Assembly (NCBI RefSeq): GCF_000261365.1
Contig: NZ_AJVC01000005.1
Coordinates: 1 to 64,000, forward strand
Direction of reading: 5' to 3'
Source of the DNA: Herbaspirillum sp. GW103
GTDB taxonomy: Bacteria; Pseudomonadota; Gammaproteobacteria; Burkholderiales; Burkholderiaceae_D
DNA length: 64,000 nucleotides
The notes beneath the pieces are model-generated. The model saw only the letters and a list, made by a program, of their open reading frames with translations, had not been told where the DNA came from and did no database searches. Both the position numbers and the translations under genes were made by a program. This document shows, piece after piece, positions 62,462 to 64,000 of this stretch (the first letter of the stretch is position 1; the number at the start of each line of letters is the position of its first letter).

Positions 62462-62731
62462 TCGAATTAAGCGTTAAAGCAGGCCGAAGCTGCGGGCCGG
62501 AGCCGGGTGAAAGAAACAAGCCCGCATTATAGCGGCTCGCCCTGACGGGCCGCGTGGCGAGGTGTTGCAAATAGACCAAAGGACAACGGGCCGGTTCCGG
62601 GCAGGATGCGGGGAAGTGCGGCATTGGGGGCAAATTGCTGAAAATTGGCGGGCATTCCTCAAGTTTTCGCTATTCCCACCCTGCCGAACAGGCCGGAGAA
62701 TCCGAAGCTTCCCTTTGCATGAGAATGGCAT

Positions 62732-63631
62732 ATGGCAGGCTTCTCCCTCTTCTTTGGTCGCAGCAACCCACGCCTGTGCGCTGGCCTCGACATCGCGCCC
62801 GACCGTGTGCGACTGGCGCTGCTGCGCCGCATCGGCCAGCGCGCGCAACTGCTCAAGCTCACCCAGCGGCTGACCGGCGGGGTGATCTGCCAGGACGGGC
62901 AGATCACCGATTTCGAGGCGCTGACGCTGATCTGTCGCTCCCTGCTGGACGAACCCGGTTGCGAGGGCGCTGCCGTCGCGCTGGCGGTACCGGCGCGCTG
63001 CCTCACCGGCCAGCGCCTGGTGCTGCCGGCCGACGCCCATCCGCTGCAACGGCAGCAGCAGGTCCACGCCGAGATGGCCGCCTACGGCATCAGTGCCGAG
63101 GACCATGCACTGGATTACCGCGAGCTCGGCCCGCAGCCGGGCTCGCCGCTGGACCGGCAGGTACTGGCGGTGGCCGCTTCGCGCCTGGCCATCGAGGACC
63201 GCCTGTCGCTGGCCGCGGCCATCGCCCGCCCGCTGGCCACGCTGGCGCCGGAAGACCTGTGTCTGGCGGCCTGGCTGCGTGAGGACAGACGTACCGACCA
63301 GACCGCCATACTGCGACTGGATCGCGACGCGCGCTGGCTGCTGCATGGTGATGGGCCCAGCCATGCCCTGCCCGAGGTCAGCGCGCGTGGCGCTCACCTG
63401 GCGCTGCTGGCCTGCGCTGCGCCCCTGCTGAAGCCCTTGCCACGCCGGCTGCTGTTGAGCGGCGACCATCCCGCCCTGGGGCCGATCGCCCGCGCCTTCG
63501 CCAAATACGGCGGGCTCGATGCCCAGATAGCCGCCCCGCCTTCCGCGTTGATGCTGGCTCCGCAGATCGCCGCGCAGATGCCGCCCGATTATCAGCTTGC
63601 CCTGGCCCTGGCATGGGAGGGACTGGCATGA
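62732..63631 (+). CDS. pilM: Type IV pilus assembly protein PilM-like
   Basis: 299 aa, shorter than the ~350 aa usual. Actin-like fold expected; recognised by LCAGLDIAPDRVRLALLRR at the start and its place before pilN and opposite mrcA. PilM binds the PilN tail on the cytoplasmic side and links the pilus motor. The middle is weakly conserved, closer to the HofM type. Stop overlaps pilN as ATGA. Confidence 0.75.
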   Translation: MAGFSLFFGRSNPRLCAGLDIAPDRVRLALLRRIGQRAQLLKLTQRLTGGVICQDGQITDFEALTLICRSLLDEPGCEGAAVALAVPARCLTGQRLVLPADAHPLQRQQQVHAEMAAYGISAEDHALDYRELGPQPGSPLDRQVLAVAASRLAIEDRLSLAAAIARPLATLAPEDLCLAAWLREDRRTDQTAILRLDRDARWLLHGDGPSHALPEVSARGAHLALLACAAPLLKPLPRRLLLSGDHPALGPIARAFAKYGGLDAQIAAPPSALMLAPQIAAQMPPDYQLALALAWEGLA

Positions 63632-64000
63632 GATGCGGAATGGATTTTTCGCGCTCCCCGGCGCAGCGGCGGCGCGCGCGCGAGCGCGGCTTTTATCGGA
63701 TGCTCGCCTGCGCCCTGCTACTGGGCGCTGCGCTGGCAGCCCTGCCCGGCTGGCGCGTTCGCCTGCACACGGCGTCGCTGCAAGAGGCCAATGCGCTGCT
63801 GACCGGACAGTTGCACACCCTGACTCCCCAGGCCCGGCAAAGCGCCGCGTTGCGCAACCAGATTGCGGCGCTGGAAAAGCAGGTCACCGCGCACCAGCAG
63901 TTGACCCGACGTCGTCAGCAGGCTCCCCACCTGATGCGAATCGCGGCGCAGGCGGCCCAGTCCACCCCCGGGCAAATCCGGCTGCACCGGCTTCTGTTGC
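63628..64000 (+). CDS. pilN: Type IV pilus assembly protein PilN-like, cut by the window end
   Basis: 124 codons visible. Short basic cytoplasmic head (MRCGMDFSRSPAQRRRARER), a membrane helix (about 23-42), then a periplasmic coiled coil rich in Leu/Gln (ALRNQIAALEKQV). This is the PilN layout, and the gene directly follows pilM. The 3' part lies outside the window. Confidence 0.75.
   Translation, partial: MRCGMDFSRSPAQRRRARERGFYRMLACALLLGAALAALPGWRVRLHTASLQEANALLTGQLHTLTPQARQSAALRNQIAALEKQVTAHQQLTRRRQQAPHLMRIAAQAAQSTPGQIRLHRLLL

Overview
The window is GC-rich chromosomal DNA that reads as a Burkholderiales (Betaproteobacteria) genome, most like Herbaspirillum and other Oxalobacteraceae. Support comes from the complete aerobic phenylacetate (paa) cluster with a TetR-type regulator, the aa3 cytochrome oxidase/heme A block with betaproteobacterial small proteins (DUF2970, DUF2909, a 36-aa oxidase assembly peptide), PhaM, and the divergent mrcA/pilMN pair. 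The genus call is inference. No rRNA, tRNA, CRISPR array, insertion sequence or integrase was seen.

Layout. 1-1.7 kb: remnant of a type VI secretion spike/effector/immunity module (PAAR protein, VRR-NUC nuclease fragment, DUF3396-type immunity protein) in three genes joined by TGATG overlaps. 1.8-9.6 kb (minus strand): Liv-type ABC transporter with a fused permease-ATPase, ring-opening enzyme paaZ, a substrate-binding protein and a TetR regulator. 9.75 kb: near-palindromic operator inside a sigma70 promoter. 9.9-19.9 kb (plus): paaY-ABCDE-G-H-I-K-J, the CoA ligase, epoxidase and beta-oxidation enzymes of phenylacetate breakdown; paaF is not here. 20-23 kb: a methyltransferase, a GGDEF protein preceded by a heptamer repeat array, and an EamA transporter. 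23.4-28.5 kb (minus): ferredoxin, coaD, rsmD and a catalytic/non-catalytic M16 peptidase pair separated by a ParA-like gene. 28.6-33.9 kb (plus): ftsY-ftsE-ftsX and rpoH, a normally compact block here interrupted by an inverted Abi-like HEPN gene with a candidate antisense small RNA; rpoH has a CIRCE element. 34-43.7 kb: cytochrome oxidase structural and assembly genes (SCO, ctaB, ctaA, a second SCO-like protein, SURF1, ctaE, ctaG, ctaD, ctaC). 44-50.6 kb: BioC-like methyltransferase, comF, trmL and a TrpXYZ-like ABC transporter with tandem binding proteins. 50.8-57.9 kb: copper-related proteins, rfaE2, a ferritin-like diiron protein, phaM, an orphan binding protein and two DUF3108 proteins. 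57.9-64 kb: queC, a serine hydrolase, mrcA and the start of the type IV pilus pilMN operon.

How it fits together. Phenylacetate is probably imported by the Liv-type system, activated by PaaK, epoxidised by PaaABCDE, isomerised by PaaG, ring-opened by PaaZ and degraded by PaaH and PaaJ, with PaaI and PaaY removing dead-end thioesters; the TetR protein probably represses both arms from the shared intergenic region. The most unusual stretches are the Abi/small-RNA/rpoH junction (31.4-33.0 kb) and the broken VRR-NUC effector module at the left edge.
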